From assembly GCF_001885615.1 (NCBI RefSeq), contig NZ_LSRN01000001.1, forward strand, positions 124,001-188,000: a DNA stretch of 64,000 nucleotides. The letters run 5' to 3'. The translations under genes were made by a program, and so were the position numbers. Below, piece by piece: positions 46,062 to 57,408 of this stretch. The notes below the pieces were generated by a model. It worked only from the letters and a program-made list of their open reading frames with translations. It ran no database searches and was not told the origin of the DNA. Within the stretch, counting starts at the first letter, position 1, and every line of letters begins with the position of its first letter. The DNA comes from Alkalibacterium sp. 20 (GTDB taxonomy: Bacteria; Bacillota; Bacilli; Lactobacillales; Carnobacteriaceae_A).

Positions 46062-46871
46062 ATGAAATTCTATGGTTTATTTGGTGAAAAGCTTTCTCAC
46101 AGCTTGTCTCCCCAATTACATAAAGAGATCTATTATAAAGCCAAAATCGAAGCTGGATACAAACCTTTCCCTTTCCAACCTTCTCAAATGCAGGAAGCTA
46201 TAAAAGCGATACGTCTCCTTTCAATCGATGGCGTCAATGTGACTATTCCCTACAAAGAAGCAGTCCTTCCGTATTTGGATGAGTTATCTTCCGTCGCTGA
46301 ATCTCTACATGTTGTAAATACGATTCATAACAAAAAGGGCAGATTAATAGGCTATAATACGGACTACGAAGGCTTTGGGCTGATTTTCAAGAGAAGAGCG
46401 TGGCAGATCACCGATCGCTCTTTTGTAATCTTGGGAACGGGCGGGGCTGCTAAAATGGCAGTCACCTATCTGATCGATCATGGTGCAAAAAAAATCACGC
46501 TTGTTTCCCGAAAAGCAGAACAGACTTCCAACGATTCGAAAATCGATTATACTACCTACAACAAATTGATTGACCTCAAAGCGGATTACCTGATCAACAC
46601 GACTCCTGTCGGTATGTATCCTGATATGGACTTTTCACCTATTTTAGAAGAGGAAGTCATACAGTTTGGCTGTGTTATCGATCTGATTTATAATCCCGAA
46701 CGAACCCAACTGCTTTCATTTGCAGACAAACAAGGCAAACCTTTCGCCAATGGTCTAGATATGTTGATTGGTCAAGCTGTTCGTTCTGTGGAGATATGGG
46801 AAGAACAAAAAATTTCTGATACCCTTATCGAAGAACTGATTCATGATTTTCATCAATGGAAAGAAGGTTAA
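46062..46871 (+). CDS. aroE: Shikimate dehydrogenase
   Basis: 269-aa NADP-dependent enzyme. Motifs GLFGEKLSHSLSP (substrate), NVTIPYK with catalytic Lys, LGTGGAAKMAV (nucleotide) and NTTPVGMYP. The ATG at 46062 has AAAGGAG 8 nt upstream; the open frame back to 46002 overlaps the promoter. First gene of the rightward aromatic operon. Confidence 0.96.
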   Translation: MKFYGLFGEKLSHSLSPQLHKEIYYKAKIEAGYKPFPFQPSQMQEAIKAIRLLSIDGVNVTIPYKEAVLPYLDELSSVAESLHVVNTIHNKKGRLIGYNTDYEGFGLIFKRRAWQITDRSFVILGTGGAAKMAVTYLIDHGAKKITLVSRKAEQTSNDSKIDYTTYNKLIDLKADYLINTTPVGMYPDMDFSPILEEEVIQFGCVIDLIYNPERTQLLSFADKQGKPFANGLDMLIGQAVRSVEIWEEQKISDTLIEELIHDFHQWKEG

Positions 46872-46874
46872 GGT

Positions 46875-47390
46875 ATGCAAGACACGATTATCCTCGTTGG
46901 AATGACCGGCAGCGGCAAGAGCACTATCGGAAGATACCTGAGTGATGCACTCGGTTATTCCTTTATCGATATGGATGACTATATTGAAGAAAAAGCAGCC
47001 ATAACAATTCCGGAGTTGTTTCAGCTCGGTGAAGATTATTTTCGCACGCTTGAATCATCTGCGTGTCAAGACATGATAAATTTTAAAAGAGCCGTCATTT
47101 CAACAGGCGGTGGCGCTATAATAAAACAAGAAAACAGAGAAGCCTTACACCGAGCTGGTTTGATCATTTGGATCGACCGACCACTGGAACATATTTTAAG
47201 TGACATTAAAATCGAAAACCGACCACTTTTAGCTTCAGGTAAAAAGCGCATCAACAGTTTATATACTGAGCGAAAAGAATTATACGCATTATCTGCAGAT
47301 CATGTCGTTAAAAATAACCTTTCTCTTGAAGATACCGTTGATCAACTTATTTTAATTATAAAAAATAAAGAACAGGAGCTAAACAAATGA
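46875..47390 (+). CDS. aroK: Shikimate kinase
   Basis: 171-aa P-loop kinase (GMTGSGKSTIGRYLSDALGY). Shikimate-binding residues are in FIDMDDYIE, FRTLES and STGGGAI, with the lid RPLL. It starts 3 bp after aroE and overlaps aroQ by 4 bp. Confidence 0.96.
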   Translation: MQDTIILVGMTGSGKSTIGRYLSDALGYSFIDMDDYIEEKAAITIPELFQLGEDYFRTLESSACQDMINFKRAVISTGGGAIIKQENREALHRAGLIIWIDRPLEHILSDIKIENRPLLASGKKRINSLYTERKELYALSADHVVKNNLSLEDTVDQLILIIKNKEQELNK

Positions 47391-47833
47391 ACATCTGGAT
47401 CATTCATGGACCAAATTTAAATTTTCTGGGAACTAGAGAGCCGGAGATTTATGGTACACAAACCCTCGAAACGATAAACGAGCAAATAAAAACTTACATC
47501 AACGAACAAAGACATATATGTACGATCTTTCAGAGCAATTCAGAAGGACAATTAATAGACAAGATTCAGGAGGCCTACCAAGCAGATGTGGACGGAATAG
47601 TCATTAATCCCGCCGCTTACACGCATTACAGTTATGCCATTCATGATGCTTTGAAGGCAGTAGCCATTCCAACAATAGAAGTGCATTTAAGTGCCATTCA
47701 TACCCGCGAATCCTTCCGTCACATATCAGTGATTGCGCCAGCCTGTATCGGTCAAATTTCCGGATTCGGATCCAAAGGCTATATCTTAGCCATTCAAGCT
47801 TTAGAAAATCACTTAGCAGAAAGGACTGACTAG
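47387..47833 (+). CDS. aroQ: 3-dehydroquinate dehydratase, type II
   Basis: 148-aa dodecameric enzyme. Motifs IHGPNLNFLGTREPEIYG (catalytic Tyr), INPAAYTHYSYAIHDAL and EVHLSAIHTRESFRH with catalytic His. CAGGAG upstream of the ATG; followed without gap by tyrA. Not to be confused with AroQ-type chorismate mutase in the other operon. Confidence 0.96.
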   Translation: MNIWIIHGPNLNFLGTREPEIYGTQTLETINEQIKTYINEQRHICTIFQSNSEGQLIDKIQEAYQADVDGIVINPAAYTHYSYAIHDALKAVAIPTIEVHLSAIHTRESFRHISVIAPACIGQISGFGSKGYILAIQALENHLAERTD

Positions 47834-48670
47834 ATGAACATCGCTATCGTCGGATTAGGGGCGATCGGCGGTTCCTTCGCCATGGGACTGACTGATGCAG
47901 GCTACAATAATCTTTATGGTATTGATATTGATGAACAGACCTTGATATCTGCCTTGAACCAGGGGATCATAAAAAAAGGAGTCACCCGTCCAGAAACTGT
48001 TCTGCCTGATGCAGATATAATCCTGCTTTCGCTTTATCCTGGACAGATCCTTCCTTTCGTTGATCAGTATAAAGCTTTTTTCAAAAGTGGCGCTGTTCTG
48101 ACGGACGTGACCGGTATCAAAACTACGATAATCAAAGAATTAACCGCTGTATTACCCGAAACAGTTGATTTTGTGTTTGCCCATCCGATGCGTGGCAGTG
48201 AGAAACAAGGATTGGAAGGCGCCGATCATACTCAATTCATCGGGGCAAATGCCTTGATTACACCAATTCAATCAAATAAAGAAGCAAATATAAAGCTGGT
48301 AGAAAAACTGTACAAGGACATTGGCTTTGAACGTATTACCCGCGTCACACCTGAAAAACACGATGAGCAGATTGCCTATGTCAGTCAATTGATGCACGTC
48401 TTATCTGTGGCTGTTGTGAACAGTCCGCAAGCTACTGCTGAAACACCTCTATTTGCGGGCAAGAGCTTTCAAGAATTGACACGTATCGCAGATATCAATG
48501 AAGACTTATGGAGTGAGTTGTTCTCGATGAACAAAGAAGCACTACTGAATTCGATCACATCGTTTGAAGAACAATTGGATGTGTTTAAACACGCCTTACT
48601 TAACAATAACGAACAAGAGTTGAAAGATTTTTTGATACATGCAAAAATACAGCGCAGAAAATGGTATTGA
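47834..48670 (+). CDS. tyrA: Prephenate dehydrogenase
   Basis: 278-aa NAD-dependent enzyme for tyrosine. Motifs IVGLGAIGGSFAMGL, DVTGIKTTI, FAHPMRGSEKQG with catalytic His, and YVSQLMHVLS. No ACT domain, so feedback by Tyr may be weak. AAAGGA upstream of the ATG. Last gene; a terminator follows. Confidence 0.95.
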   Translation: MNIAIVGLGAIGGSFAMGLTDAGYNNLYGIDIDEQTLISALNQGIIKKGVTRPETVLPDADIILLSLYPGQILPFVDQYKAFFKSGAVLTDVTGIKTTIIKELTAVLPETVDFVFAHPMRGSEKQGLEGADHTQFIGANALITPIQSNKEANIKLVEKLYKDIGFERITRVTPEKHDEQIAYVSQLMHVLSVAVVNSPQATAETPLFAGKSFQELTRIADINEDLWSELFSMNKEALLNSITSFEEQLDVFKHALLNNNEQELKDFLIHAKIQRRKWY

Positions 48671-48975
48671 ATACCTGGTGAAAAAGAAACTAAGTAAATA
48701 CCCAAACGATAAGTTGGAATAAAATGAAAGACGGGCACATTTGTAGATCAACACAAATGCGCCCGTCTTTCATTTTATTTCCATTATGATTTGTTAAGTA
48801 TTTACCAGATAAACTTGTGATAAAATGAAAGCATTTACTTTAAATATGAAAGCGTTTCTTTCAATAATAACCTTTCAAAACAACATTTGTTGTGGGTCTG
48901 ACGTACAAAATATGATAGTATATTAACTTATGAGCGTTGACGAGAGTAACACACAACTTTAAAGGAGTAGATAAA
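48671..48975. promoter_or_regulatory. Gap with tyrA terminator and sulP promoter
   Basis: The first part holds the terminator (48722-48778). TATGAT at 48910-48915 is a possible -10 for sulP, with TTGTTG 18 bp before. TGAAAGCATTTACT and TGAAAGCGTTTCTT (48825-48862) resemble catabolite-response elements, but each lacks the full consensus end. Confidence 0.5.
48722..48778 (+). terminator. Terminator after the aroE operon
   Basis: AAATGAAAGACGGGC-CATTTGT pairs with ACAAATG-GCCCGTCTTTCATTT, with T-rich flanks. Confidence 0.9.
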
Positions 48976-50576
48976 GTGAAAATGAAAATAAATAAGAATA
49001 GTAGGTTGTTTCTTCCGATACATATGCTAAATGAACAAAAAAACTTCTGAAAGATGAATTCCTTTCAGGTTTGACCGTCACTTTGGCTCTGATACCCGAA
49101 TCCATTGCTTTTGCCTTTGTCGCTGGAGTCAGCCCCATACTGAGTTTGCAGACGGCTGTTGTGATGGGCTTAGTTGCTGCCATCTTTACCGGTCAGCCAG
49201 GCATGATCAGTTCTTCAACCGCAGCTATTTCCGTTGTGTTTGCCTCACTGATCGCCGTACATGGACTAGAGTACTTATTTGCCACCGTTGTTTTAATGGG
49301 GCTGCTCCAAATAATCGTTGGGGTATTAAAACTGGGGAAGTATGCTCGGATCATCTCCTACCCTCTTATGCTTGGCTTTTTAAATGGCTTGTCTATCGTC
49401 ATTTTTATCTCACAGTGGGATTTATTTAAAGTCAACCAAGTCTCAGTGGTCAATAGATCCGATGTGATGCAGTCAGTATGGCTCCCTGGTCCTCAAATCG
49501 CTCTCATGCTATTTTTTGTAGCCTTTACGATGCTGATTATTCATATTGTCCCTAAATATACCAAAGATATTCCATCAAGTTTGATAGCCATTATCATAAT
49601 GACTATTTTCGCTGTCGTTATGAGCCGTAACGGGATCCACTTGCAAAATGTTCAGGACTTTGCAGGCATGGAAATCAGCGGTGTCTTACTTCGCTTCCAC
49701 CTTCCAATGGTACCGATAAACTTAGAAACGTTGAGTATAATTTTCCCATATGCCATAATCGGTGGTCTTGTCGGCTTAGCAGAGGCTGTATTAACATTAC
49801 AGGTTATTGATGAAATGACGAATACGCGTGGCCGTACCAACAAAGAGATCGTTGCACAAGGCTTAGGGAATATCGCTAATGGTTTCTTCGGCGGAATGGG
49901 CGGAGACGCTATGATCGGTCAATCGATCATCAATATCAAATCCGGCGGAAGAACTCGTATCTCAGCCTTAGTCGCGGCAGCCTCTTTAATGTTTTTCATC
50001 ATGTTCGGCTCAGCCTTTATTAATGCCGTTCCCTTAGCAGGTCTAGTTGGCGTTATGTTCATGGTCGTTATTGGTACATTTAAGTGGGAAAGCTTGCGTT
50101 ATAAAAACAAAGTTCCTGCACAAGATATCTTGGTCATAGTCATCGTATCTATAATAACTATTTTCTCGGATTTAGCTACCGCTGTTATCGTAGGCGTTAT
50201 AGTCTCTGCTTTGATCTTTGCTTGGGAAAAAGGAAAAGTTATCTATGCTAACGTTGAAGAAACTAGTACCGGAGAAAAAACCTATAAAATAAACGGAACG
50301 ACATTCTTTGGGTCGGTTCTAAACTTTAAAGACATCTTTGATTTCGATAACGATCCAGAAGAAGTCATTCTGGACTTGAAATATGCTAAAGTGTCCGATT
50401 ATTCGGCAGTAGAAGCAATTAGCTCTATAACAAAACGATACGCAGAACAAGGGAAGAAATTTAAAAACGTTCGTTTAAGTGACGACTGTAAGAAGTTTTT
50501 CCACAACGCAGATATCCTTGCTTCTGTTAATATAGATGATTTAGAAACTGACTTAATTCAATTTCCTTACGTTTAA
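48976..50576 (+). CDS. SulP-family anion transporter with STAS domain; needs a -1 frameshift
   Basis: Membrane transporter of about 533 aa (sulfate, bicarbonate or other anion). AAAGGAG precedes a GTG at 48976 that encodes VKMKINKNSRLF and on to LNEQKNF, then stops at TGA (49048). Shifting by -1 at CAA AAA AAC (49037-49044) continues as KLLKDEFLSGLTVTLALIPE, the normal SulP N-terminus, and stays open to 50576. The C-terminal STAS domain spans roughly the last 100 residues (ING-TTFFGSVLNF, EVILDLKYAKVSDYSAVEAI). The shift may be programmed, a mutation, or a read error; the first in-frame start afterwards (TTG 49071) has no good ribosome site. Confidence 0.82.
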
Positions 50577-50581
50577 AATAA

Positions 50582-50622
50582 AAAAAAGCATTTGACAGCA
50601 ACTCGTCAAATGCTTTTTTTTA
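50582..50622 (+). terminator. Bidirectional terminator after sulP
   Basis: AAAAGCATTTGAC pairs with GTCAAATGCTTTT and is followed by a T run; A-rich on the other side. Confidence 0.9.
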
Positions 50623-50637
50623 CTTTTCAGTTTTCTT

Positions 50638-51084
50638 TTACCATTTTCTAAAGTAGACTATCTCGCCTTCTACGACACCTTCTTTTACAAAGCCGAACGA
50701 TTCATAAAGCTTGATCGCCCGGTCATTTTCCGGTTCAACGCCAAGTCTCAGTTCATCAACCTGTTCGTCGGGTCGAAATTCATTTAAAAAGAGCGAGAGT
50801 GCCTGTCTTCCTATTCCATTTCCTTGACTATCCTTATCGATCATAAACCGTTCCAGCCACCAGGAATCGATCGGATAAGCGTCATCGGCAGCGTAATAGC
50901 TGCACATGATAAAGCCCACGATATCTCCGTTGTTATATATCGCAAACGGATATTTATCACTCTCGTAATTAGCTTCCAGTAATGATAACCCATTCGATGC
51001 GACATAGTCTTTTTGGTGTGGATGAACGTTTAAATCCACTACAGTCATGTAGTTATGTTTAGTTACAGGCTTCAATTCGATCAT
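50638..51084 (-). CDS. GNAT-family acetyltransferase (spermine/spermidine type)
   Basis: 148-aa acetyl-CoA-dependent acetyltransferase. The acetyl-CoA loop is DKDSQGNGIGRQAL, and the C-terminal pattern LRLGVEPENDRAIKLYESFGF is typical. N-terminal VVDLNVHPHQKDYVASN resembles BltD/PaiA-like polyamine acetyltransferases. It follows trpS by 15 bp on the same strand. Substrate inferred. Confidence 0.85.
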   Translation of the reverse strand: MIELKPVTKHNYMTVVDLNVHPHQKDYVASNGLSLLEANYESDKYPFAIYNNGDIVGFIMCSYYAADDAYPIDSWWLERFMIDKDSQGNGIGRQALSLFLNEFRPDEQVDELRLGVEPENDRAIKLYESFGFVKEGVVEGEIVYFRKW

Positions 51085-51099
51085 AATATCACTTCACTT

Positions 51100-52158
<1,059 letters not shown>

Positions 52159-52256
52159 TTAACTAGCAAAGAAAAAAAAGGACCAAATCCCTCTTCTTCT
52201 TGTCTTTAAAGCTTGTTTTCTCGCTATTTCCGTCACTTTAGTTCTCTATTAAACGC

Positions 52257-53921
52257 TTAATTATTAAACCCTTTTTTCATCCACCATATATTTAATGCCA
52301 TGAGTCCGATAAAGACTCCCCAAACGGCGTAAGGGACAAAAGCTTGAACCAGAATCATGATGAATGAAATGATAAAGACGGGTACAAAGAAGATGAGACT
52401 GGACATGCACCCTTGATTAGCTTCCGAGGCTGCGTATTTTCTCGAAAAAGGTAATTCCTGACTTGATCGCTTCATTTCAAAATACAGAATGATACTCATC
52501 AGTAAAAAGCCGTTAACCAGTTGAATAATATAGGTTAGACCCGTCAGTATAATGATCAAACCGCTGATGACCGAATACATCGGTAACAGGATCTTGATCA
52601 GCATGACCTTCGTTACAGCCCGAAAAAAAGGGCCTTTTGCATGCACTGGACTCAATTCGAATTGCCAGCGCCCTTTGTAATTCACCGAAAACTGTGTCGC
52701 CACAGCAATCATCGGAATCGTCAGCATGGTAAAGTATGGCAAATACAGAAAGGTCAGTGTGTTTTGAGCGGTGATGGGTTGATCGCCTCTTAAACTGGAG
52801 AAAAACATGACCACCGGGAACACCATCGCACTGGCTATCGAGGGATACAAACGTGTTTTGAATTCCCGTTCGTTTTTCGTTAACTGCCAGGCGAAATGAA
52901 AATAAGCTCTTTCCAGCGAATCAAAGCTCAATGTTTTGGCGGCAACTTTTTCTAAAACAGAACGATTGGACGGTTGGGTTTTTCCCTTGTTCATCTTCTG
53001 CAAGTTGCTGTCGATTTTATCGTTATTAAAGTGATAGAGTACAGCTATTGCTAAAGTTCCTAAAATCAAGAGTAGCGTGTATACCAGATAAACGGTTTGA
53101 AAACCTTCCTGGACCAGTCCGAACGGTGCGACAAACCACATCGGGAAAAGCAACGCGTGCCCGAGGGAAAGATTCATCTCAACCAAAAAGGTCTCCGGAT
53201 CGATCACTTCAAATATTTGACTTATCAAGTAATAACCCATGACCATAAAGACAGACAAACCAATTTGACTGTACGCTATGATGTTTTTGAGCCGTTCACC
53301 ATCGAAGTGTTTCAGAACCGTCGCGTACATCACGATCGTTAATCCGAGCGACCACAAGGAAGCTAGAAAAGTTAACAAAATTAGGATCAAACCAGCCAGA
53401 ATACCATTAAAATAAAACGTTGCTAACATCACGGCCAAGCCGATAGCAAAAGTAAATGAAACAAGATAAATCGCCACATGTGTCGCCTTGGCCGCTCCGA
53501 TCGTCTTTTGCGACACCGGTTTGGTTCCTATCAACTCCGAGTCTTTCACGTCCAGTAATATATTGGAAAAATTGGCGAGCATGGTCGAAAATAACATAAC
53601 AAAAATATAGCTGAAATAGGTTGTATACTGAAAAATCCAATTGTCGTAAACAAATAACAGCAGGAAGAACACACTGATAATGGCGTATACCCACAAGCTT
53701 GAGAAGAACTGATTTTTTTCCTCATTTTGCTTGGCTTTGGAACTCATACCCTGAACGGCTGCTTCTTTGCGGCCATCCATGGTCATTTTCATTTTGAGTA
53801 TGGTTCGCATTTGCCTGTAATCTATCCCAAACGTTTGATAGACCGGTGCTAATTTATCTATTATTTTCAAATAAACTGGTTCTTTGGCTCGCTCATCCAT
53901 GCCAAAAACCTCACGCATCAT
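52257..53921 (-). CDS. ABC-2-type exporter permease (large)
   Basis: 554-aa membrane protein with about 12 helices and a cytosolic N-terminus and central loop (about 330-390). It has no motif that fixes a substrate. GGGGG lies 9 nt before the ATG pair at the start, within the end of the ATPase gene (11-bp overlap). Forms an exporter with the ATPase. Confidence 0.82.
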   Translation of the reverse strand: MMREVFGMDERAKEPVYLKIIDKLAPVYQTFGIDYRQMRTILKMKMTMDGRKEAAVQGMSSKAKQNEEKNQFFSSLWVYAIISVFFLLLFVYDNWIFQYTTYFSYIFVMLFSTMLANFSNILLDVKDSELIGTKPVSQKTIGAAKATHVAIYLVSFTFAIGLAVMLATFYFNGILAGLILILLTFLASLWSLGLTIVMYATVLKHFDGERLKNIIAYSQIGLSVFMVMGYYLISQIFEVIDPETFLVEMNLSLGHALLFPMWFVAPFGLVQEGFQTVYLVYTLLLILGTLAIAVLYHFNNDKIDSNLQKMNKGKTQPSNRSVLEKVAAKTLSFDSLERAYFHFAWQLTKNEREFKTRLYPSIASAMVFPVVMFFSSLRGDQPITAQNTLTFLYLPYFTMLTIPMIAVATQFSVNYKGRWQFELSPVHAKGPFFRAVTKVMLIKILLPMYSVISGLIIILTGLTYIIQLVNGFLLMSIILYFEMKRSSQELPFSRKYAASEANQGCMSSLIFFVPVFIISFIMILVQAFVPYAVWGVFIGLMALNIWWMKKGFNN

Positions 53922-54699
53922 GAGTGAAATCCCCCTTCATCCCACTGAGAAATTGATCAGCCAATGCTTCGTGTTGATCAAAACCGGTCAGTGTATTGAA
54001 TAGTTGTTCGAGAGTTCCTTCTGCTTCTTTCTTCAATTCACTGAACGGGCCATCCGCAATCACGTATCCGTCATGTAAGATCAAGATCCGGTCACTCAAC
54101 TTCTCAACGGTATCCATGACATGAGAAGAATAAAAAATGGTTTTTCCTTCTTTTTTCAATTTAACTAACAGTTCTTTGACCACCTGAACACTATTCGCAT
54201 CCAGTCCGCTTAACGGTTCATCCCAGAACAAAATATCCGGATTGTGAATCAAACTAGAGATAATCAGGACCTTCTGACGCATCCCTTTTGAAAAGGTAGA
54301 TAAACGTCCGTGAAAGGACTCTTTGATTCCTAAAGCATCCATCATTTGACTGGCTTTTCCGATGATTTCTTTCTCCTCCATGCCATACAGTTCGCCGACA
54401 AATAACAAGTATTCTTTGGCAGTTAACGTTTCATAGAGCTCTGCATTTTCCGGCACATACCCGATTCTTGCCTTATAGGCTACATCACCAGCATTCAGCG
54501 GTTGATTGAATAACCGAATCGTTCCCGCGTCTTTTTTCAACATACCTAATATTATTTTTACGGTCGTGCTCTTGCCTGCCCCGTTAGGTCCTATGTAGCC
54601 GATTATTTCTCCTGGCATAACAGAAAAGGTGACGCCTTTCAACACCGGTTTCCCATCAAATTTTTTCATTACATCGACTAGCTCTACGATCGGTTCCAT
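53911..54699 (-). CDS. ABC exporter ATP-binding protein
   Basis: 262-aa ATPase: Walker A GPNGAGKSTTV, signature FSKGMRQKVLII, Walker B ILFWDEPLSGLDANS, and switch His in YSSHVMDTVE. AAGGAGG before the ATG. Partner of the 554-aa permease. Resembles EcsA/CcmA-type exporters; substrate unknown. Confidence 0.92.
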   Translation of the reverse strand: MEPIVELVDVMKKFDGKPVLKGVTFSVMPGEIIGYIGPNGAGKSTTVKIILGMLKKDAGTIRLFNQPLNAGDVAYKARIGYVPENAELYETLTAKEYLLFVGELYGMEEKEIIGKASQMMDALGIKESFHGRLSTFSKGMRQKVLIISSLIHNPDILFWDEPLSGLDANSVQVVKELLVKLKKEGKTIFYSSHVMDTVEKLSDRILILHDGYVIADGPFSELKKEAEGTLEQLFNTLTGFDQHEALADQFLSGMKGDFTHDA

Positions 54700-54825
54700 A
54701 AAATCCTCCTTGAATCACTTTGACACTAGTTTATCATAAATCTTTAAGGTAAAGGTTTTAATCTATGATTCTTAAACAAACTATGCTAGTCTATACTTAA
54801 TATATAATCGAAAGAAGTTGATCAG

Positions 54826-55695
54826 ATGTACCAGAGAACTTTCAGACATGCGAACCTGTGGGGATTATTATGGCGTTCATTTTTTGCCTTAATGGGCGTG
54901 GTTGTCCTGACAACCATTCTTCTTCTTGCGTTTGGTCAAGATTATTCTTCCTTTATAAGAATACTATCTGACAGTTTGCTCTATTTTCTGGTTTATAAAA
55001 TAGTCATCTCACTGATGAAAAAACAAGCGCTGAGTATCCGGTCCGTCGCAAAATCCAATCCAAAAAAATTGGATGAGCTCCTAAAAATCAGCGGCTGGAC
55101 ACTGTTGACTGCTGTTGTGGCAACGAGTTTTTCGATATTTCTGTTGACTTTGATCTCGTTTATCCCGAATGTTTTTGAAATCCTTATTCCTTATATTGAA
55201 GAGTTGGCTGTCGGGGATGACACTTCGCTTGTTTATCTCTTTGTTATTGCAGTGATCGCTGCACCCATTGTCGAAGAAATCGTCTTTCGCGGTTACATAA
55301 TGAACAAATGGATCGACAAGTATTCGCTCAAGAAAGGCATCATTTACAGTTCCTTACTCTTTATGTTCTTTCATGTCCAATCCTTCTTCATCCCTCAATT
55401 GCTCTTAGGTCTGTTATGCGCACTTGTTTACGTCAAATTCAATAATCTCTTTTATGCCATTTTCACACACAGCCTGTATAATTTCCTTGTTATTTTGCCG
55501 GCTTTTCTCGTGCCTAATGATGGAGATATTGCTGTCGAAAGTTTACTTGCCCTATCAGAAGAACTACCTACTGATTACCTTGTTTTTTCAGCTGTTTTCA
55601 TCATTGGCCTTTTGCTCATACTCCTTTTATTTAGCAAGCTGTTCCGGTCGACTAAGGATCAGTCCAGCCCGTATGTGGAAAATCTGTATCACTGA
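54826..55695 (+). CDS. CPBP-family intramembrane metalloprotease
   Basis: 289-aa protein with about eight helices and the CPBP (Abi/Rce1-like) motifs: EEIVFRGY, FHVQSF and HSLYNF. Family members process prenylated or bacteriocin-related peptides or act in self-immunity. Ribosome site weak (AGAAG). No bacteriocin gene seen nearby. Confidence 0.88.
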   Translation: MYQRTFRHANLWGLLWRSFFALMGVVVLTTILLLAFGQDYSSFIRILSDSLLYFLVYKIVISLMKKQALSIRSVAKSNPKKLDELLKISGWTLLTAVVATSFSIFLLTLISFIPNVFEILIPYIEELAVGDDTSLVYLFVIAVIAAPIVEEIVFRGYIMNKWIDKYSLKKGIIYSSLLFMFFHVQSFFIPQLLLGLLCALVYVKFNNLFYAIFTHSLYNFLVILPAFLVPNDGDIAVESLLALSEELPTDYLVFSAVFIIGLLLILLLFSKLFRSTKDQSSPYVENLYH

Positions 55696-55830
55696 ACAAT
55701 GCGAGTCACGTTTACCTGCTTTCATAGAGATTTTTTTATTTAACCTTTTATCACTGAATAATATGTGTATAATATTAGAATATAGATACCATTTTCTAAT
55801 ATAATTTTAATCTAAGGAGTGCTTTTGTTC

Positions 55831-57204
55831 ATGACTGACTGGAAAACCACCTATGAAGAGGTAAGAATCACACTGGATCACAGGAAAGACGATCATTTAA
55901 ACACTCTATTTACTCTTTTAAGACAACCAAGTATCAGTACTTTGAATATAGGGGTCAGAGAATGTGCTGACTTACTCCTTAATATCATGCAAAGTAGCGG
56001 AATCGATGCAAAAATAATGGAAACAAAAGGCCATCCTGTTGTTTATGGCGAACTTAGTGATCAAAAAAACACTAAAACGATTTTATTCTATGGTCATTAC
56101 GATGTACAGCCCCCTGAACCACTGGATTTGTGGGAATCTGATCCTTTTGTACCAACGATTAGAGACGGTAAAATTTACGGACGAGGAACGGGTGACAACA
56201 AAGCCCAGCTCATTGCCCACGTGCTCGCTGTCAAGACACTCCTTGATCAGAACGGTTCCCTACCAGTAAATGTTAAGTTCTTATTCGAAGGTGAAGAAGA
56301 AAAAGGAAGTGTCAACCTTGCCTCATTTGTCGAAGAAAATAAAGACTTGCTCGAGGCAGATATAGCTTATACAGCAGATGGACCTATGGAGGGAGACGGA
56401 CAACCAACTGTGACTTTAGGTAATCGCGGTTTACTCTACGTGGAATTAAATGCACTGGGAGCCAATAAGGACAACCACTCAGGCAACAAAGGAAACATTG
56501 CCCCTGACCCGGGGATGACGCTACTTAACCTCATACGCACAATGGTTACTGACAAAGGAGAAGTGCTGATCGACGGCTTTTATGACGGCATCGTCCAGCC
56601 TACTTCAGAAGAAAAAGAACATTTGAAGAGCATCCCGTTCTTCCCCGAAAAAACTGCCAAGGTTATTGGTCTGGATTCATTAGCAATGACAAATGAAGAG
56701 TACTATACAAATCTATGCTTTAAACCGACCTTTACGATTGCTGGCTTCTTAAGTGGCTATACCGGCGAAGGGACAAAAACCATTATTCCGGGCAAAGCAA
56801 AAGTTAAACTGGATATGCGTCTGGCTCCAAATCAGGATCCGGCGGCTATCTATAAAGCTATTGAGAAACACGTTGCTGCCTTTGACTCGCGCTGCGCAAT
56901 CACTGTGGAAAACCTAAGTGCAGTCAAGCCTTCTAAAACACCCTTATCTCACCCGTTGGTTCAAAAAGTCATCGAATCGGTTGAAGTCGCTTATAACATC
57001 AAACCTATTGTATTGCCTGCATTAGGTGGAACTGGACCGATGTTTGTCTTCACGGATATCCTTAAGGTCCCTTCAGTGACAATTCCGTATGCTAATGTTG
57101 ATGAGGATAACCATGCACCTAATGAAAATATGGGATTAAAAGAATTCTACTGGGGAATACAGGCCTCATGCAGTGCGATATTAAAGATAGGATCGGATGA
57201 TTGA
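55831..57204 (+). CDS. M20-family dipeptidase/deacylase
   Basis: 457-aa zinc hydrolase. Motifs FYGHYDVQPPEPLDLWES, GRGTGDNKAQLIAHVLA, FEGEEEKGS and a C-terminal GGTGPMF. AAGGAG is 11 nt before the ATG at 55831; a GTG at 55819 overlaps the ribosome site. Single-gene unit. Likely a peptide hydrolase of the CNDP-like group. Confidence 0.88.
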   Translation: MTDWKTTYEEVRITLDHRKDDHLNTLFTLLRQPSISTLNIGVRECADLLLNIMQSSGIDAKIMETKGHPVVYGELSDQKNTKTILFYGHYDVQPPEPLDLWESDPFVPTIRDGKIYGRGTGDNKAQLIAHVLAVKTLLDQNGSLPVNVKFLFEGEEEKGSVNLASFVEENKDLLEADIAYTADGPMEGDGQPTVTLGNRGLLYVELNALGANKDNHSGNKGNIAPDPGMTLLNLIRTMVTDKGEVLIDGFYDGIVQPTSEEKEHLKSIPFFPEKTAKVIGLDSLAMTNEEYYTNLCFKPTFTIAGFLSGYTGEGTKTIIPGKAKVKLDMRLAPNQDPAAIYKAIEKHVAAFDSRCAITVENLSAVKPSKTPLSHPLVQKVIESVEVAYNIKPIVLPALGGTGPMFVFTDILKVPSVTIPYANVDEDNHAPNENMGLKEFYWGIQASCSAILKIGSDD

Positions 57205-57408
57205 TCGCTTAAGAGAAAAATAAGCTGATATAGTTTGTGGTTTATTCATATACTAAATTTCAGTTTGATCTGATTTACTGCACTTCGGCTTCTTTCAGGC
57301 TCCGTGAACGACACTAATTAAAAAAGAGTACAGTTTAGGTTCATTTTAAAAAGCTGTATTGCAGATGTGTTTAGTTCATAAGATGTGTCTCACAATAAAC
57401 TGTATACT

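Noticed and set aside
48825..48862. Catabolite-response elements before sulP
   Set aside because: TGAAAGCG-type words match only the first two thirds of the consensus; kept as a remark only.
53097..53342. Frames opposite the large ABC permease and other long genes
   Set aside because: Shadows of real genes on the other strand; no ribosome sites or family matches.
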